DNA of 23,445 nucleotides from an uncultured Oscillospiraceae bacterium (GTDB lineage Bacteria > Bacillota > Clostridia > Oscillospirales > Oscillospiraceae). Position numbers and translations under genes: made by a program. This document shows, piece after piece, positions 6,731 to 15,944 of the stretch. Positions within the stretch are counted from its first letter, which is position 1. Each line of letters begins with the position of its first letter. The notes beneath the pieces are model-generated. The model did not search any database. It was not told the DNA's origin and saw only the letters and a list, made by a program, of their open reading frames with translations. The stretch covers positions 1-23,445 of the forward strand of contig CAKUHX010000008.1 of NCBI GenBank assembly GCA_934659475.1, in the 5' to 3' direction.

Positions 6731-8701
6731 ATGGACATCCTTCATAAGCTCTTCCCCAAAAAGGACAATAAGGAGGTCGCGGAAGAGGCCATCGAAAAGG
6801 AAAACAGAAAGCGGACACTGACCGGTTTCTGGCGGAAATTCGCCTTTGTTCTGGGAGCGGGCCTGACCATCCTTGTATTCTATACCGCCTTTAACGGCGT
6901 GTTCCTGCCCATGATCCAGATCGGCATCGTCATGTGTACCCTGTTGGCCCTGGCCTTTCTGTGGATCCCCGGCTCCAAGCACTCCCACATGGACAAGCCC
7001 GACCTGATCGACATCGTGCTGGTCGTCCTGTGTGTGGTGTGCCTGGTGTGGACGCTGTACAGCAATGAACGGTTCATCCACCGCATCCCCTATGTCAGCA
7101 AGGTCTATCTGATGGACAAGATCGTGGGCACCGCCCTGCTGCTGATGGTGCTGGAGGCGGCACGCCGCACCGTGGGCGGCGCCATCTGCGTCATCGCCGG
7201 TGTCATCATTGCCTATGGCTTCTTCGGCCCCTATATGCCCGCCATGCTCATGCATAAGGGCCTGTCCTTCAGTAAGTTTATCGAGACCACCTACTGCACC
7301 ACCGAGGGCCTGTTCGGTTCCCTCACCTCCCTGTGCTCGGCCCAGCTGTTTGCCTTTGTGGCCTTTGGCGCCTTCCTGTCGGCCACGGGCGCGGACAAGC
7401 TGTTTATGGATCTGGCCCTGGCGATCGCCGGCAAGTCCGCCGGCGGTCCCGCCAAGGTGTCCGTGCTGTCCAGCGGCGCCATGGCTATGGTGTCAGGCAG
7501 CTCCGTGGCCAATGTGGTCACCACCGGCACCCTTACCATCCCCATGATGAAAAAGACCGGCTTCAGGGCCGAGGTGGCCGGCGCCGTAGAGGCCGTGGCT
7601 TCCTCCGGCGGGCAGATCACGCCCCCTGTCATGGGCACGGTGGCCTTCCTGATCGCGGACAACATCGGCACCACCTATTTCAACGTGGTGAAGGACTCCT
7701 TCCTGCCGGCGTTCATGTTCTATTTCACCGTGTGGTTCTTTGTGGACTGCATGGCCAAAAAGCTGGGCATGAAGGGCCTGCCCGCCGAACAGCTGCCGCC
7801 TAAGGGCAAGTCTTTTATGACGGCCCTGCCCCTGATCATCCCCATCCTGGTGCTGGTGTACATGCTGTACGCGGGCTTTACCGCCTTCCTCAGCGGCGCC
7901 ATCTGCACCATCCTGATCGTGGTGGTCACCATGCTGCGGAAAGAGACCCGTTTGGACTTCAAGCGCTTTATGCTGGCGCTGGAGGCCACCTCTGTCTCCA
8001 TGGTGTCGATCCTGCCCGTGGTGGCCTGCGCCTCTATCATCGTGGCCGTGCTGAACAAGACCGGCTTTATGATCAAGAGCACCTCCATCATCATGTTCCT
8101 GTCCGGCGGCCATCTGATGGTGCTGATCCTGATCCTGCTGCTCATGTCCTACATCATCGGCTGCGGTTTGCCCTCCGCCACCTGCTACATCATTCTGGCG
8201 ACCCTGTGCGCCCCCGCTCTGGTGAACTTCGGCATCGAGCTGATGGAGGCCCACCTGCTGATCTTCTGGTTCTCTCAGGTGGCCGGCCTGACGCCCCCCG
8301 TCTGCATCACTGCCTTTGTGGCCGCTGGTATTGCCGGTGCCGATCCCATGAAGACCGGCTTCCAGAGCCTGAAGATGGGTTCCTCCTTCTACTTCGTGCC
8401 CATGTTCTTCCTGTTCAGCCCCCTGATCTCCGGCACCTGGTTCCAGCGGATCACCGTGTTTATCGTAGGCCTGGCCGCGGTGTATATGTTCGTGGCCATG
8501 ATCGAGGGCTATCTCCACTGCGCCCGGACCTCTGTTCTGGTGCGTGTGGGCTGCCTGATCAGCACGTTCTTCCTGTTCTGGGCGTGCATTGACGCCGAGG
8601 TGGCTACGGTGGAGCCTATCCGAACCGCCATCGGTGTGGGCATCGCCGCTGTGCTGATGCTGATCCAGACCAAGAAGGCCAAGGCGGCCGCCGCAGCGTA
8701 A
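6731..8701 (+). CDS. TRAP transporter fused permease (4TM/12TM), TAXI type
   Basis: A 656-residue integral membrane protein whose length matches the fused form that joins the small (DctQ-like) and large (DctM-like) TRAP subunits. After a short charged cytoplasmic start, hydrophobic segments run almost to the C-terminus. Two diagnostic loops are present: EAVASSGGQITPPVMGTVAF, near residue 290, and the repeat-related AGLTPPVCITAFVAAGIAG, near residue 518. These belong to the sodium- and substrate-binding halves of the DctM fold. It works with the binding protein encoded just upstream as a sodium-driven importer. AAGGAGG sits at ideal distance from the ATG at 6731. The protein ends in an Ala/Lys-rich tail after the last membrane segment. 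Confidence 0.94.
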   Translation: MDILHKLFPKKDNKEVAEEAIEKENRKRTLTGFWRKFAFVLGAGLTILVFYTAFNGVFLPMIQIGIVMCTLLALAFLWIPGSKHSHMDKPDLIDIVLVVLCVVCLVWTLYSNERFIHRIPYVSKVYLMDKIVGTALLLMVLEAARRTVGGAICVIAGVIIAYGFFGPYMPAMLMHKGLSFSKFIETTYCTTEGLFGSLTSLCSAQLFAFVAFGAFLSATGADKLFMDLALAIAGKSAGGPAKVSVLSSGAMAMVSGSSVANVVTTGTLTIPMMKKTGFRAEVAGAVEAVASSGGQITPPVMGTVAFLIADNIGTTYFNVVKDSFLPAFMFYFTVWFFVDCMAKKLGMKGLPAEQLPPKGKSFMTALPLIIPILVLVYMLYAGFTAFLSGAICTILIVVVTMLRKETRLDFKRFMLALEATSVSMVSILPVVACASIIVAVLNKTGFMIKSTSIIMFLSGGHLMVLILILLLMSYIIGCGLPSATCYIILATLCAPALVNFGIELMEAHLLIFWFSQVAGLTPPVCITAFVAAGIAGADPMKTGFQSLKMGSSFYFVPMFFLFSPLISGTWFQRITVFIVGLAAVYMFVAMIEGYLHCARTSVLVRVGCLISTFFLFWACIDAEVATVEPIRTAIGVGIAAVLMLIQTKKAKAAAAA

Positions 8702-8711
8702 CGTTGCTGCT

Positions 8712-8727
8712 GCTCCCCAAGGGGAGC
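8712..8727. other. Short hairpin after the permease gene
   Basis: GCTCCCC (8712-8718) and GGGGAGC (8721-8727) form a perfect 7-bp inverted repeat eleven bases after the permease stop. There is no T-run, so it may reduce but probably not end transcription into the aminotransferase gene. Confidence 0.55.
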
Positions 8728-8756
8728 CTCTAAACAGTCCGATCCCCTCTCACAAA

Positions 8757-8824
8757 GCCGGCCCGGTATTCGGGACGGACAGCCGGCACATCCCCCGCCG
8801 GCCGTCCCGAACTGCCGGGCCGGC
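8757..8824. repeat. 68-nt compound inverted repeat (leader hairpin)
   Basis: Three nested arm pairs are perfect complements: GCCGGCCCGG (8757-8766) with CCGGGCCGGC (8815-8824); TTCGGGACG (8769-8777) with CGTCCCGAA (8803-8811); and GCCGGC (8782-8787) with GCCGGC (8797-8802). The pairs are separated by small internal loops or bulges. It ends 20 nt before the ATG of the next gene and about 7 nt before its ribosome site. No T-run follows. It may be an mRNA control or processing structure, or a small dispersed repeat. Confidence 0.85.
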
Positions 8825-8844
8825 ACGTTTGAAAGGAACTTCGT

Positions 8845-10104
8845 ATGGAGACTATGTATGAGATCCCCACCACGCTGCTCAGGACGATCCGCTCCAGCTT
8901 TGCGGGGCTGGAGGATGGGCGGCTGTTCTTCAACAACGCGGCGGGCGCGATGCGGTTGAAGGCCGTGATGGAGCTGCAGCGGGAGCTGACGGCCCTGCCC
9001 GACTACCCCTCCGGCGGAGCGGGGGAGCCGGCCCGGCGCCTGCTGGACGCCATGGAGGAGGGCAAACGGGCTCTGCGTCTGCTGCTGGACGCACCAGAGG
9101 GGGGAGAGATCGTTCAGGATCTGTCCGCCTCCCGCCTGCTGTTTTCCCTGGCGGACGCGGCCGCCCGCTGCGGGCGGGGAAAGACCATCGTGACCACCGA
9201 GCTGGACCACCCCGCCGCCGTGGACGGCGCCCGGCGGGCAGCGGAGAAATACAGCATGGGGGTGACGGTCGTCCCGGCGGACCGGACCATCCACAGTGTG
9301 ACGGCGGAGCAGGTGCTGGCCGCGGTGAAGGATGACACGGCGGTGCTGATGATGACCTGTACCTCCAACACCACAGGGGCGCAGCTGCCCTATGGGGAGA
9401 TCGTACGGGCCGCCCGGACGCGGCATCCTGGGCTGTATATCCTGCTGGACGGGGTGCAGCGGCTGCCCCACGGGCCGGTAGGGCTGCGGGACGTGCCGGC
9501 GGACGCCGTGGTAGTGGCCCCCTATAAGGTGTTCAGCGCCCGGGGCAGCGGGCTGGCCTGGGTGTCCGACCGGCTGGATCTGGCCGGACGGGAGTGTCTG
9601 GTGGGGCAGAGCGGCTCCACCTGGAGCCTGGGCAGTGTGGACCCGGTATCCTTTGCGCTGATGAAGCCCGTAGCGGACTACTTCCAGCAGCTGGGGCGCC
9701 TGACCGGCGGCACGGGGGACCGGCGGGCCCTGGTCCGGGCGGGACAGGAGTATGCCGAGGAGCGGGAGCGCGCCCTGCACTGGCTGATGCTGGAGGGGAC
9801 GGAGCGGGTGCCTGGCCTGTGGCATATCCCCGGGGTGCGGATCTGGTTCGACCAGGAGGAGCTGGGCAGCAAGGACTGGATCGTCTGCATCTCCGGCGCG
9901 GACCGGGATACGGGGGAGCTGTATCAGGACTACCTGCGCCGGGGGGTGGTGCTGTCTGTGCGGAAGCAGGACAGCATCTACTGCGGCACCCTGCTGCAGA
10001 GCTACGGCTGCGGCGACATACTGCGGGTCTCTCCCATGCACTATCACAGCCGGGAGGATGTGCTGCGCTTCCTGGATGTGACGAAGGAGATCTTCTCACG
10101 GTAA
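8845..10104 (+). CDS. Class V aminotransferase-fold PLP enzyme (desulfurase/aminotransferase-like)
   Basis: A 419-residue cytoplasmic PLP enzyme of fold type I, class V, of usual length. It has FFNNAAGAMR near residue 28, the ELDHPAAV motif with His122 that stacks on PLP, a TCTSNTTG segment at 171-178, LLDGVQ with Asp202 contacting the PLP ring nitrogen, and APYKVFSARGSG with Lys228 as the Schiff-base lysine. The family includes cysteine desulfurases, serine-pyruvate and 2-aminoethylphosphonate aminotransferases and kynureninase-like enzymes; no feature fixes the reaction. The ATG at 8845 has AAGGA eight bases upstream; an ATG at 8854 is a second option. No promoter was seen in the 143-bp gap, so it is probably the last gene of the RraA-Ldh2-TRAP operon, and its role would be in the same pathway. 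Confidence 0.85.
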   Translation: METMYEIPTTLLRTIRSSFAGLEDGRLFFNNAAGAMRLKAVMELQRELTALPDYPSGGAGEPARRLLDAMEEGKRALRLLLDAPEGGEIVQDLSASRLLFSLADAAARCGRGKTIVTTELDHPAAVDGARRAAEKYSMGVTVVPADRTIHSVTAEQVLAAVKDDTAVLMMTCTSNTTGAQLPYGEIVRAARTRHPGLYILLDGVQRLPHGPVGLRDVPADAVVVAPYKVFSARGSGLAWVSDRLDLAGRECLVGQSGSTWSLGSVDPVSFALMKPVADYFQQLGRLTGGTGDRRALVRAGQEYAEERERALHWLMLEGTERVPGLWHIPGVRIWFDQEELGSKDWIVCISGADRDTGELYQDYLRRGVVLSVRKQDSIYCGTLLQSYGCGDILRVSPMHYHSREDVLRFLDVTKEIFSR

Positions 10105-10110
10105 ATATCA

Positions 10111-10148
10111 AAACAGAGCCTGGACCAAAAGGTCCAGGCTCTGTTTTT
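10111..10148. terminator. Bidirectional terminator between aminotransferase and glgA
   Basis: A perfect 16-bp stem, arms 10111-10126 and 10131-10146, core CAGAGCCTGGACC, closes an AAAA loop. A T-run lies at its right end (10144-10148), and the minus strand also reads TTTTG after the stem. It lies between the ends of two convergent genes and would stop transcription from both sides. Confidence 0.95.
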
Positions 10149-10158
10149 GTGTTCAGGC

Positions 10159-11589
10159 TCACAGCAGGCCCCGATAGATCTCCAGATACTGTCCGGCAGA
10201 GGCGGACCAGGAAAAGTCGGCGGTCATGCCCGCCCGTTGCAGGCCCCGCCAGACCTTCTTACTGTGATACAGCTCAGCCGCCTGGCGCAGCACCCACAGC
10301 ATATCCCCGGGGTCGATATTGGCGAAGGTGAAGCCCCGCCCCTCGCCGGTGAACTGGTTATAGGGAGTGACGGTGTCCTTCAGCCCGCCAGTCTCCCGCA
10401 CCAGGGGGACGGTGCCGTAGCGCATGGCGATCATCTGGGACAGGCCGCAGGGCTCGGACACCGAGGGCATGAGGAAGATGTCTGCCCCGGCGTAGATCAT
10501 GGTGGACAGGGGGGCGGAGTAGGTGATCTGGGCGGAGAAACGGCCGGGGTACTGGCTCTGGGCCTGACGGAAGGCCTCTTCAAAGCGCCAGTCCCCGGTG
10601 CCCAGCACCACCATCTGCACGTTCAGGTCCATGATCTGGCCCAGCACGTCGGTGACCATGCCGAAGCCCTTGTGCCCCACCAGGCGGGAGACGCAGGCCA
10701 CGATGGGGACGTCCGGCTCCTCCCGCAGGCCGACGGCCCGCTGGAGGGCGGCCTTGCAGGCGGCCTTCCCCTTCACCAGGGCCCGGGGGGAGAAGTTGGC
10801 GGCCAGGGCGGGGTCGCGGGCCGGGTCGTAGAGCTTGGTGTCGATGCCGTTGAGCACCCCCCGCAGCTTGAACTCCTGTTGGCGGATGACCCCGTCCAGC
10901 CCGTGGGCATAGAAGGGCATTTTCAGCTCCTGAGCGTAGGTGGGGGAGACGGTGGTGACGAAGTCGGCGGCCATGATGGCCCCTTTCATCAGGTTCACGT
11001 CGTCATAATAGGCCAGCATCCCCTCGTTGAAGTAGTCCCGGCTCAGACCGATGACGTCCTCCAGCACCTGGGGGCCGTAGCGGCCCTGATATTCGATGTT
11101 GTGGATGGTAAAGACGCTTTTTGTGCCCGCCAGCTGGGGGGTGCGGTATTTCTCCTCCAGCAGGTAGACGGGGATCAGGGCGGTCTGCCAGTCGTTGCAG
11201 TGGATGATGTCCGGGGCGAAGTCCAGCTGGCCGCACAGGGCCAGCACCGCCCGGGAGAAGAAGGCGAAGCGCTCGCAGTCGTCAAAGTGGCCGTAGAGCT
11301 GCTCCCGCTTGAAGTAGTACTCGTTGTCCACGAACCAGAAGGTGACGCCGTCCCGTTCCAGCCGGAACACGCCGCAGTAAGCCTGCCGCCAGGCCAGAGT
11401 GACGTTGAACCACTTGAGGAAGGTCATCTGCCGCCGCCAGTCCGGGCCGATGCCCTGATACAGGGGCAGGACGACGGTGACATCGTGCCCCGCGGCGGCC
11501 AGCGCCTGGGGCAGAGAACCGGCCACGTCCGCCAGACCGCCGGTCTTGATGAAGGGGGCCGCCTCGGACGCGGCAAAGAGAATTTTCAT
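10159..11589 (-). CDS. glgA: Glycogen synthase (ADP-glucose), GT5
   Basis: A 476-residue glycosyltransferase of family 5 that adds glucose from ADP-glucose to the non-reducing end of alpha-1,4-glucan. The N-terminal Rossmann domain begins MKILFAASEAAPFIKTGGLADV, and Lys15 in KTGG binds the ADP-glucose. Other marks are IIHCNDWQTALIP, KSVFTIHNIEYQG, the VSRLVGHKGF segment and the C-terminal SEPCGLSQMIAMRYG active-site loop. The length is standard. The start is the ATG at 11589, which has a perfect AAAGGAGG; the frame stays open upstream to 11649, but that part overlaps the intergenic hairpin. It is the last gene of glgB-glgC-glgD-glgA, ending at the bidirectional terminator. Confidence 0.97.
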   Translation of the reverse strand: MKILFAASEAAPFIKTGGLADVAGSLPQALAAAGHDVTVVLPLYQGIGPDWRRQMTFLKWFNVTLAWRQAYCGVFRLERDGVTFWFVDNEYYFKREQLYGHFDDCERFAFFSRAVLALCGQLDFAPDIIHCNDWQTALIPVYLLEEKYRTPQLAGTKSVFTIHNIEYQGRYGPQVLEDVIGLSRDYFNEGMLAYYDDVNLMKGAIMAADFVTTVSPTYAQELKMPFYAHGLDGVIRQQEFKLRGVLNGIDTKLYDPARDPALAANFSPRALVKGKAACKAALQRAVGLREEPDVPIVACVSRLVGHKGFGMVTDVLGQIMDLNVQMVVLGTGDWRFEEAFRQAQSQYPGRFSAQITYSAPLSTMIYAGADIFLMPSVSEPCGLSQMIAMRYGTVPLVRETGGLKDTVTPYNQFTGEGRGFTFANIDPGDMLWVLRQAAELYHSKKVWRGLQRAGMTADFSWSASAGQYLEIYRGLL

Positions 11590-11610
11590 GGAGAAGCCTC
11601 CTTTTTGGAT

Positions 11611-11638
11611 ACAGCCCCGCGCTTTTGCGCGGGGCTGT
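11611..11638. other. Strong hairpin between glgD and glgA
   Basis: ACAGCCCCGCGC (11611-11622) and GCGCGGGGCTGT (11627-11638) pair perfectly over 12 bp with a 4-nt loop. In the direction of the operon (minus) no T-run follows; the glgA ribosome site comes about 7 nt later. On the plus strand a TTTT follows, which could end antisense transcripts. It may tune glgA expression relative to glgCD. Confidence 0.8.
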
Positions 11639-11645
11639 TTTGTGC

Positions 11646-12761
11646 TCATACGATGGAGCCCTTGGCGATGGCCAGAGGGTAGTTCTGATGCCCCATGAGG
11701 ACCCGGCCGGGGTTGATCACTACGTCCTTGTCCGCGATGACGCAGGACAGGCGGGCGCCCGCCTTGACCACGGTGCCCTGCATGAGCACGCAGTCGGCAA
11801 CTGTGGCCCCCTCCTCTACCACCACGCCCCGGGAGAGGACGGAGTTTTCCACCGTGCCCTCGATAAAGCAGCCGTCGGCCACCAGAGAGCGGAGGGAGCG
11901 GGCCTCCGGCCCGTAGTAGGTGGAGGGGTTGGACTGGTCTCTGGTGCGGATGGGGCGGGCGGGGCTGAACAGATCGTCACGGACAGAGGGCTCCAGCAGG
12001 GCCATGGAGCAGCGGAAATAGTCCGTTACCGACTGGAACAGGCCCACATAGCCCCTGTGGATATAGGGCAGCATGACCAGGGACTTCAGCCGGGGCTGGA
12101 GCACGCCCCGGGACATGCTGGCCACATTGTGGGAGGCGCAGTAGTCCACCAGCTCCATAAGCAGGTCCTTGGAGAGGATATAGGTCTCCAGCGACTCCAG
12201 AGTGCTGCTGCCGGGCAGGTGGATGGACAGATCGTGGATGCGGCCGTCCTGGTCCAGAGAGACGTAGTCCGACTGGTGGGGGGCGCCCGGAAGGGCGGGC
12301 GCGCACAGCAGGGTGATGTCCGCGCCGGACTGGATGTGCTGGCGGAGCATATCGGCCACGGAGAAGTTCAGAACGGTGTCCCCCCAGGAGAGGATGACGT
12401 AATTCTGCCGGATGGTCTTCAGATAGTCCCGCACGCCGCTCAGGGCGTCCATATTCCCCTCGTACTCCCGGCCGGGGCCGCGGCCGGCATAGCCGAAGGG
12501 GGGCAGGATGCGCAGGCCGCCGTGCTTGCGGCTGAGATCCCAGTCCTTGCCGGAGCCCAGATGGTCTAACAGGGACTGATAGCTCTCATGTACGATGACG
12601 CCCACGTCGGTGATGCCGGCGTTGACGTAGTTGGACAGCATGAAGTCGATCAGGCGGTAGCGGCCGCCGAAGGGCAGGGAGCAGGTGTTGCGGGGGCGGG
12701 TCAGCTCGCCAAGGCCGGCGTTGGAGCGATAGGCAAACAGAATGCCGTGCAGGTCGTTCAC
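11646..12761 (-). CDS. glgD: Glucose-1-phosphate adenylyltransferase, GlgD subunit
   Basis: A 371-residue homologue of GlgC, of the GlgD type found in Firmicutes. The N-terminal nucleotidyltransferase domain starts [21 protein letters not shown], so the GGxGxRL pyrophosphorylase signature of active subunits is absent; it keeps [21 protein letters not shown]. The C-terminal part is a left-handed beta-helix of hexapeptide repeats ([20 protein letters not shown] and after). By homology with Bacillus it pairs with GlgC and raises its activity. The start is a GTG at 12761 with AAAGGAGG inside the glgC end, and it overlaps the glgC stop by four bases (GTGA), implying translational coupling and a fixed ratio of the two subunits. 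Confidence 0.95.
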   Translation of the reverse strand: MNDLHGILFAYRSNAGLGELTRPRNTCSLPFGGRYRLIDFMLSNYVNAGITDVGVIVHESYQSLLDHLGSGKDWDLSRKHGGLRILPPFGYAGRGPGREYEGNMDALSGVRDYLKTIRQNYVILSWGDTVLNFSVADMLRQHIQSGADITLLCAPALPGAPHQSDYVSLDQDGRIHDLSIHLPGSSTLESLETYILSKDLLMELVDYCASHNVASMSRGVLQPRLKSLVMLPYIHRGYVGLFQSVTDYFRCSMALLEPSVRDDLFSPARPIRTRDQSNPSTYYGPEARSLRSLVADGCFIEGTVENSVLSRGVVVEEGATVADCVLMQGTVVKAGARLSCVIADKDVVINPGRVLMGHQNYPLAIAKGSIV

Positions 12762-13966
12762 ACCCGCTCACCTCCTTTCACATCTTCCCGGAGCATGGCG
12801 CTGGGGGGCACGCTGGCCCCGGCGCCCACCCGGACGCCGCCGGCTACCACGGCCACGCCCCAGCCGTCGCTGCCGTCGGGCGGGGCGCCCACCCGGGCGT
12901 TTTCCCCGATGATAGCGCCCTCGGCCACGATGGCGTAAGACACCCTTGCCCCGGCCTTTACCACCGCGCCGGGCATGAGGATGGAGTACTCCACCTGAGC
13001 CCCCTGCTCCACAGTGACGGAGTGGAACAGCACGGAGTTTTCCACGCTGCCGTCCACCATGCAGCCGCCGGTGAGCAGGCAGTGGGACACATGGGCGTCC
13101 GGCCCGGTGAAGTGGGGGGGCTTGACGGGGGTGCGGGCGTAAATGGGCCAGCTGGCGTCGTACAGGTCGATGGAGCTGCGGGGGGCCAGCAGGTCCATGT
13201 TGGCGTCCCACAGGGAGTCGATGGTGCCCACGTCCTTCCAGTAGCCCTGGAAGCGGTAGGCCATGAGCTTCTCCCCCGCGGCCAGCATGGCGGGGATGAT
13301 GTTTTTGCCGAAGTCGTTGGCGGAGCTGGGGTCGGCCTCGTCCGCCAGCAGGTACTGCCGCAGCTTGCTCCAGGTGAACACATAGATGCCCATGGAGGCC
13401 AGGGTGCTCTTGGGCTGGGGGGGCTTTTCCTCGAACTGGTAGATGCGGTCGTTCTCGTCCACGTTCATGATGCCGAAGCGCCTGGCCTCCTCCAGAGTGA
13501 CCTGAAGCACGGAGATGGTGCAGGCGGCGCCGGTGCGCTTGTGGAGGTCCACCATCTGGGAGTAGTCCATCTTATAGATATGGTCGCCGGACAGCACCAC
13601 CACATAGTCGGGGTCGTACTGCTCGATGAAGTCCATATTCTGGTAGATGGCGTTGGCGGTGCCCTTGTACCAGGTGCCCCGGTCGCCCTCTACCATATAG
13701 GGGGGCAGGATATGCACGCCGCCGTCGGAGCGGTCCAGATCCCAGGGCTGGCCGTTGCCGATGTAGCTGTTCAGCTCCAGGGGCCGGTACTGGGTGAGCA
13801 CGCCCACGGTGTCGATGCCGGAGTTGACGCAGTTGGACAGGGGGAAATCGATGATGCGGTATTTGCCGCCGAAGGGGACGGCGGGCTTTGCCATATGGCT
13901 GGTGAGGGCGTAGAGGCGGCTGCCCTGTCCGCCGGCCAGAAGCATGGCCACGACTTCTTTTTTCAT
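12758..13966 (-). CDS. glgC: Glucose-1-phosphate adenylyltransferase, catalytic subunit
   Basis: A 402-residue enzyme that makes ADP-glucose and pyrophosphate from ATP and glucose-1-phosphate, the committed step of glycogen synthesis. The nucleotide site [14 protein letters not shown] is at residues 9-22, followed by [25 protein letters not shown], and [15 protein letters not shown] carries the catalytic Asp. [23 protein letters not shown] is also diagnostic. The C-terminal third is a beta-helix. The ATG at 13966 lies 16 bp after glgB, with GGGGTGA as ribosome site. Full catalytic motifs here and their loss in GlgD fit a GlgCD heterotetramer. Confidence 0.97.
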   Translation of the reverse strand: MKKEVVAMLLAGGQGSRLYALTSHMAKPAVPFGGKYRIIDFPLSNCVNSGIDTVGVLTQYRPLELNSYIGNGQPWDLDRSDGGVHILPPYMVEGDRGTWYKGTANAIYQNMDFIEQYDPDYVVVLSGDHIYKMDYSQMVDLHKRTGAACTISVLQVTLEEARRFGIMNVDENDRIYQFEEKPPQPKSTLASMGIYVFTWSKLRQYLLADEADPSSANDFGKNIIPAMLAAGEKLMAYRFQGYWKDVGTIDSLWDANMDLLAPRSSIDLYDASWPIYARTPVKPPHFTGPDAHVSHCLLTGGCMVDGSVENSVLFHSVTVEQGAQVEYSILMPGAVVKAGARVSYAIVAEGAIIGENARVGAPPDGSDGWGVAVVAGGVRVGAGASVPPSAMLREDVKGGERV

Positions 13967-13982
13967 GTCAGTTCACCCCAGA

Positions 13983-15944
13983 TCAAGAGATGGAGCCGCA
14001 CTGCGCGGCGAGGTCGGACTTCTTTTTCCGCGGGGGATAGCGGCGCACGCAGCGCCACACCATGGCCGCCATGGGGGGCAGGTCGATGGTCAGGGACTGC
14101 TGCTGGCCGTGGCAGGGGATGTCCTCTGTGCCCAGGGGCTGCCGGTCCCCCAGGCCGGAGCCGCCGAAGGCGTCGTCATCGGTGTTCAGCAGGGGCTCCC
14201 ATCTGCCACGGAAGGGGACGCCCAGGCGGTAGCCCTTTCGGTGGACGGGGGAGAAGTTGCACACCACCGCCAGGGAGCGGCCCCGCCCATCCGTGCGCAG
14301 AAAGGCCACGGTGTCGGCGGTGTTGTCGTCTACGGACAGCCAGGTGAACCCGTCCCAGCCGCCGTCCCGCTGCCAGAGGGCGGGCTGTTCCAGATACAGG
14401 GCGTTGGCCGACTGGAAGAAGTGCTGAAGGGCCCGGTTGGGCCGGTTTTCCAGCAGGTGCCAGTCCAGGGAGTACTCATAGTGCCACTCGTTCCACTGGC
14501 CCAGCTCCGCCCCCATGAAGATGAGCTTTTTGCCGGGGTGGGTGAGCATATAGGTGTAAAAGGCCCGGACGCCGGCGAACTTCATGGGGTCATCCCCGGG
14601 CATCTTGCCGAAGATGGAGCCCTTCATGTGCACCACCTCGTCGTGGGACAGGGGGAGGATGTAGTGCTCGGCAAAGGCGTACATCAGGGAGAAGGTGAGG
14701 TCCTTATGGTTGAACTGGCGGAAGTAGGGGTCCAGCTTCATGTAGTGGCACAGGTCGTTCATCCAGCCCATGTTCCACTTGAAGGAGAAGCCCAGGCCGC
14801 CCTCACCCTCCGGGGCGGTGACCCCGGGCCAGGCGGTGGACTCCTCGGCGATCATCAGCGCATCGGGAAAGGCTCCCCGGGCGGCGGCGTTGAGGTCCCG
14901 CAGGAACTGCACGGCCTCCAGATTCTCCCGGCCGCCGTTGACGTTGGGAAGCCACTGGCCGGGCTGTCGGCCGTAGTCCAGATAGAGCATGGAGGACACG
15001 GCGTCCACCCGCAGGCCGTCGGCGTGGAACTGCTCCAGCCAGAACAGGGCGCTGGACAGCAGGAAGGAGCGCACCTCGTTCCGGCCAAAGTCGAAGACGT
15101 TGGTGCCCCAGTCGGGGTGCTCCCCCTTCCGGGGGTCGGCGTACTCATAAGTAGGGGTGCCGTCGAAGCGGAACAGGCCGAAGGCGTCCCGGGGGAAGTG
15201 GGCGGGCACCCAGTCCAGAATGACACCGACCCCCGCCTGATGCAGGCGGTCGATGAGCCGGCGCAGGTCGTCCGGGGCGCCGAAGCGGCTGGTGGCGGCG
15301 AAGTAGCCCGTCACCTGATAGCCCCAGGAGGCGTCCAGGGGGTGCTCCATTACGGGGAGCAGCTCTACATGGGTAAAGCCCATTTTCTTGACGTAGGGCA
15401 CCAGCCAGTCGCCCATGGCGTCGTAGCTGAGGAACTGCCCCTCCCCCGTTCTGCGCCAGGAGCCCAGGTGGCACTCGTAGATGTTCAGGGGACTGTCGTA
15501 GGGGCTGTATTTCCTCCGCTGCTTCAGCCAGGCCCCGTCCCCCCACACATAGCGGGAGGAATACAGCTTGGAGGAGAACTCCGGCCGGGTGTCGGCGTGG
15601 AAGGCATAGGGGTCGGCCTTGCCTACATAGCCGCCGGAGCCGTCGTGGACGGCGAACTGGTAGCGGTCATACTGGTGCAGGCCGGGGATGAAGGTCTGCC
15701 AGATGCCGCCCTCCAGCCGCTCCATGGGGTGGGCGGCGGCGTTCCAGCCGTTGAAGTCGCCTATGACGGACACGGCGGGGGCGTTGGGCGCCCAGGTGCG
15801 GAAGACCCAGCCCTCGGTCCCGCGCTCGTCCCGGGCCGGGTGGGCCCCCATGCACCGCCAGGCCCCGGTGGAGCGGCCATCGGTAAAGGCCTCCAGCTCC
15901 AGATACAGGTCCTGGGGGGAGAGAAATTCGGAAATTTTGTTCAA
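13983..15944 (-). CDS. glgB: 1,4-alpha-glucan branching enzyme, GH13
   Basis: A 653-residue enzyme that moves alpha-1,4-glucan pieces into alpha-1,6 branches. An N-terminal CBM48-like domain (about residues 45-125, with WVFRTWAPNAPAVSVIGDFNGW) precedes the GH13 barrel. Catalytic residues visible are Asp314 in GLRVDAVSSMLY (nucleophile), Glu367 in MIAEES (acid) and Asp435 in LPLSHDEVVH. NIYECHLGSW and WGYQVTGYFAA are also family marks. The start is probably the TTG at 15944, since GAGGTGA lies six bases upstream; a GTG at 15953 overlaps that ribosome site, and the open frame to 15995 lacks one. It is the first gene of the glycogen operon. Confidence 0.95.
   Translation of the reverse strand: MNKISEFLSPQDLYLELEAFTDGRSTGAWRCMGAHPARDERGTEGWVFRTWAPNAPAVSVIGDFNGWNAAAHPMERLEGGIWQTFIPGLHQYDRYQFAVHDGSGGYVGKADPYAFHADTRPEFSSKLYSSRYVWGDGAWLKQRRKYSPYDSPLNIYECHLGSWRRTGEGQFLSYDAMGDWLVPYVKKMGFTHVELLPVMEHPLDASWGYQVTGYFAATSRFGAPDDLRRLIDRLHQAGVGVILDWVPAHFPRDAFGLFRFDGTPTYEYADPRKGEHPDWGTNVFDFGRNEVRSFLLSSALFWLEQFHADGLRVDAVSSMLYLDYGRQPGQWLPNVNGGRENLEAVQFLRDLNAAARGAFPDALMIAEESTAWPGVTAPEGEGGLGFSFKWNMGWMNDLCHYMKLDPYFRQFNHKDLTFSLMYAFAEHYILPLSHDEVVHMKGSIFGKMPGDDPMKFAGVRAFYTYMLTHPGKKLIFMGAELGQWNEWHYEYSLDWHLLENRPNRALQHFFQSANALYLEQPALWQRDGGWDGFTWLSVDDNTADTVAFLRTDGRGRSLAVVCNFSPVHRKGYRLGVPFRGRWEPLLNTDDDAFGGSGLGDRQPLGTEDIPCHGQQQSLTIDLPPMAAMVWRCVRRYPPRKKKSDLAAQCGSIS

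Noticed and set aside
5540..7255. A 571-codon open frame on the minus strand across the TAXI and TRAP genes
   Set aside because: The opposite strand encodes two clear transporter proteins; the antisense product is low-complexity and spans the intergenic hairpin.
10147..12569. Long plus-strand frames opposite glgA and glgD
   Set aside because: Both are shadows of conserved glycogen genes, without proper ribosome sites or known domains.
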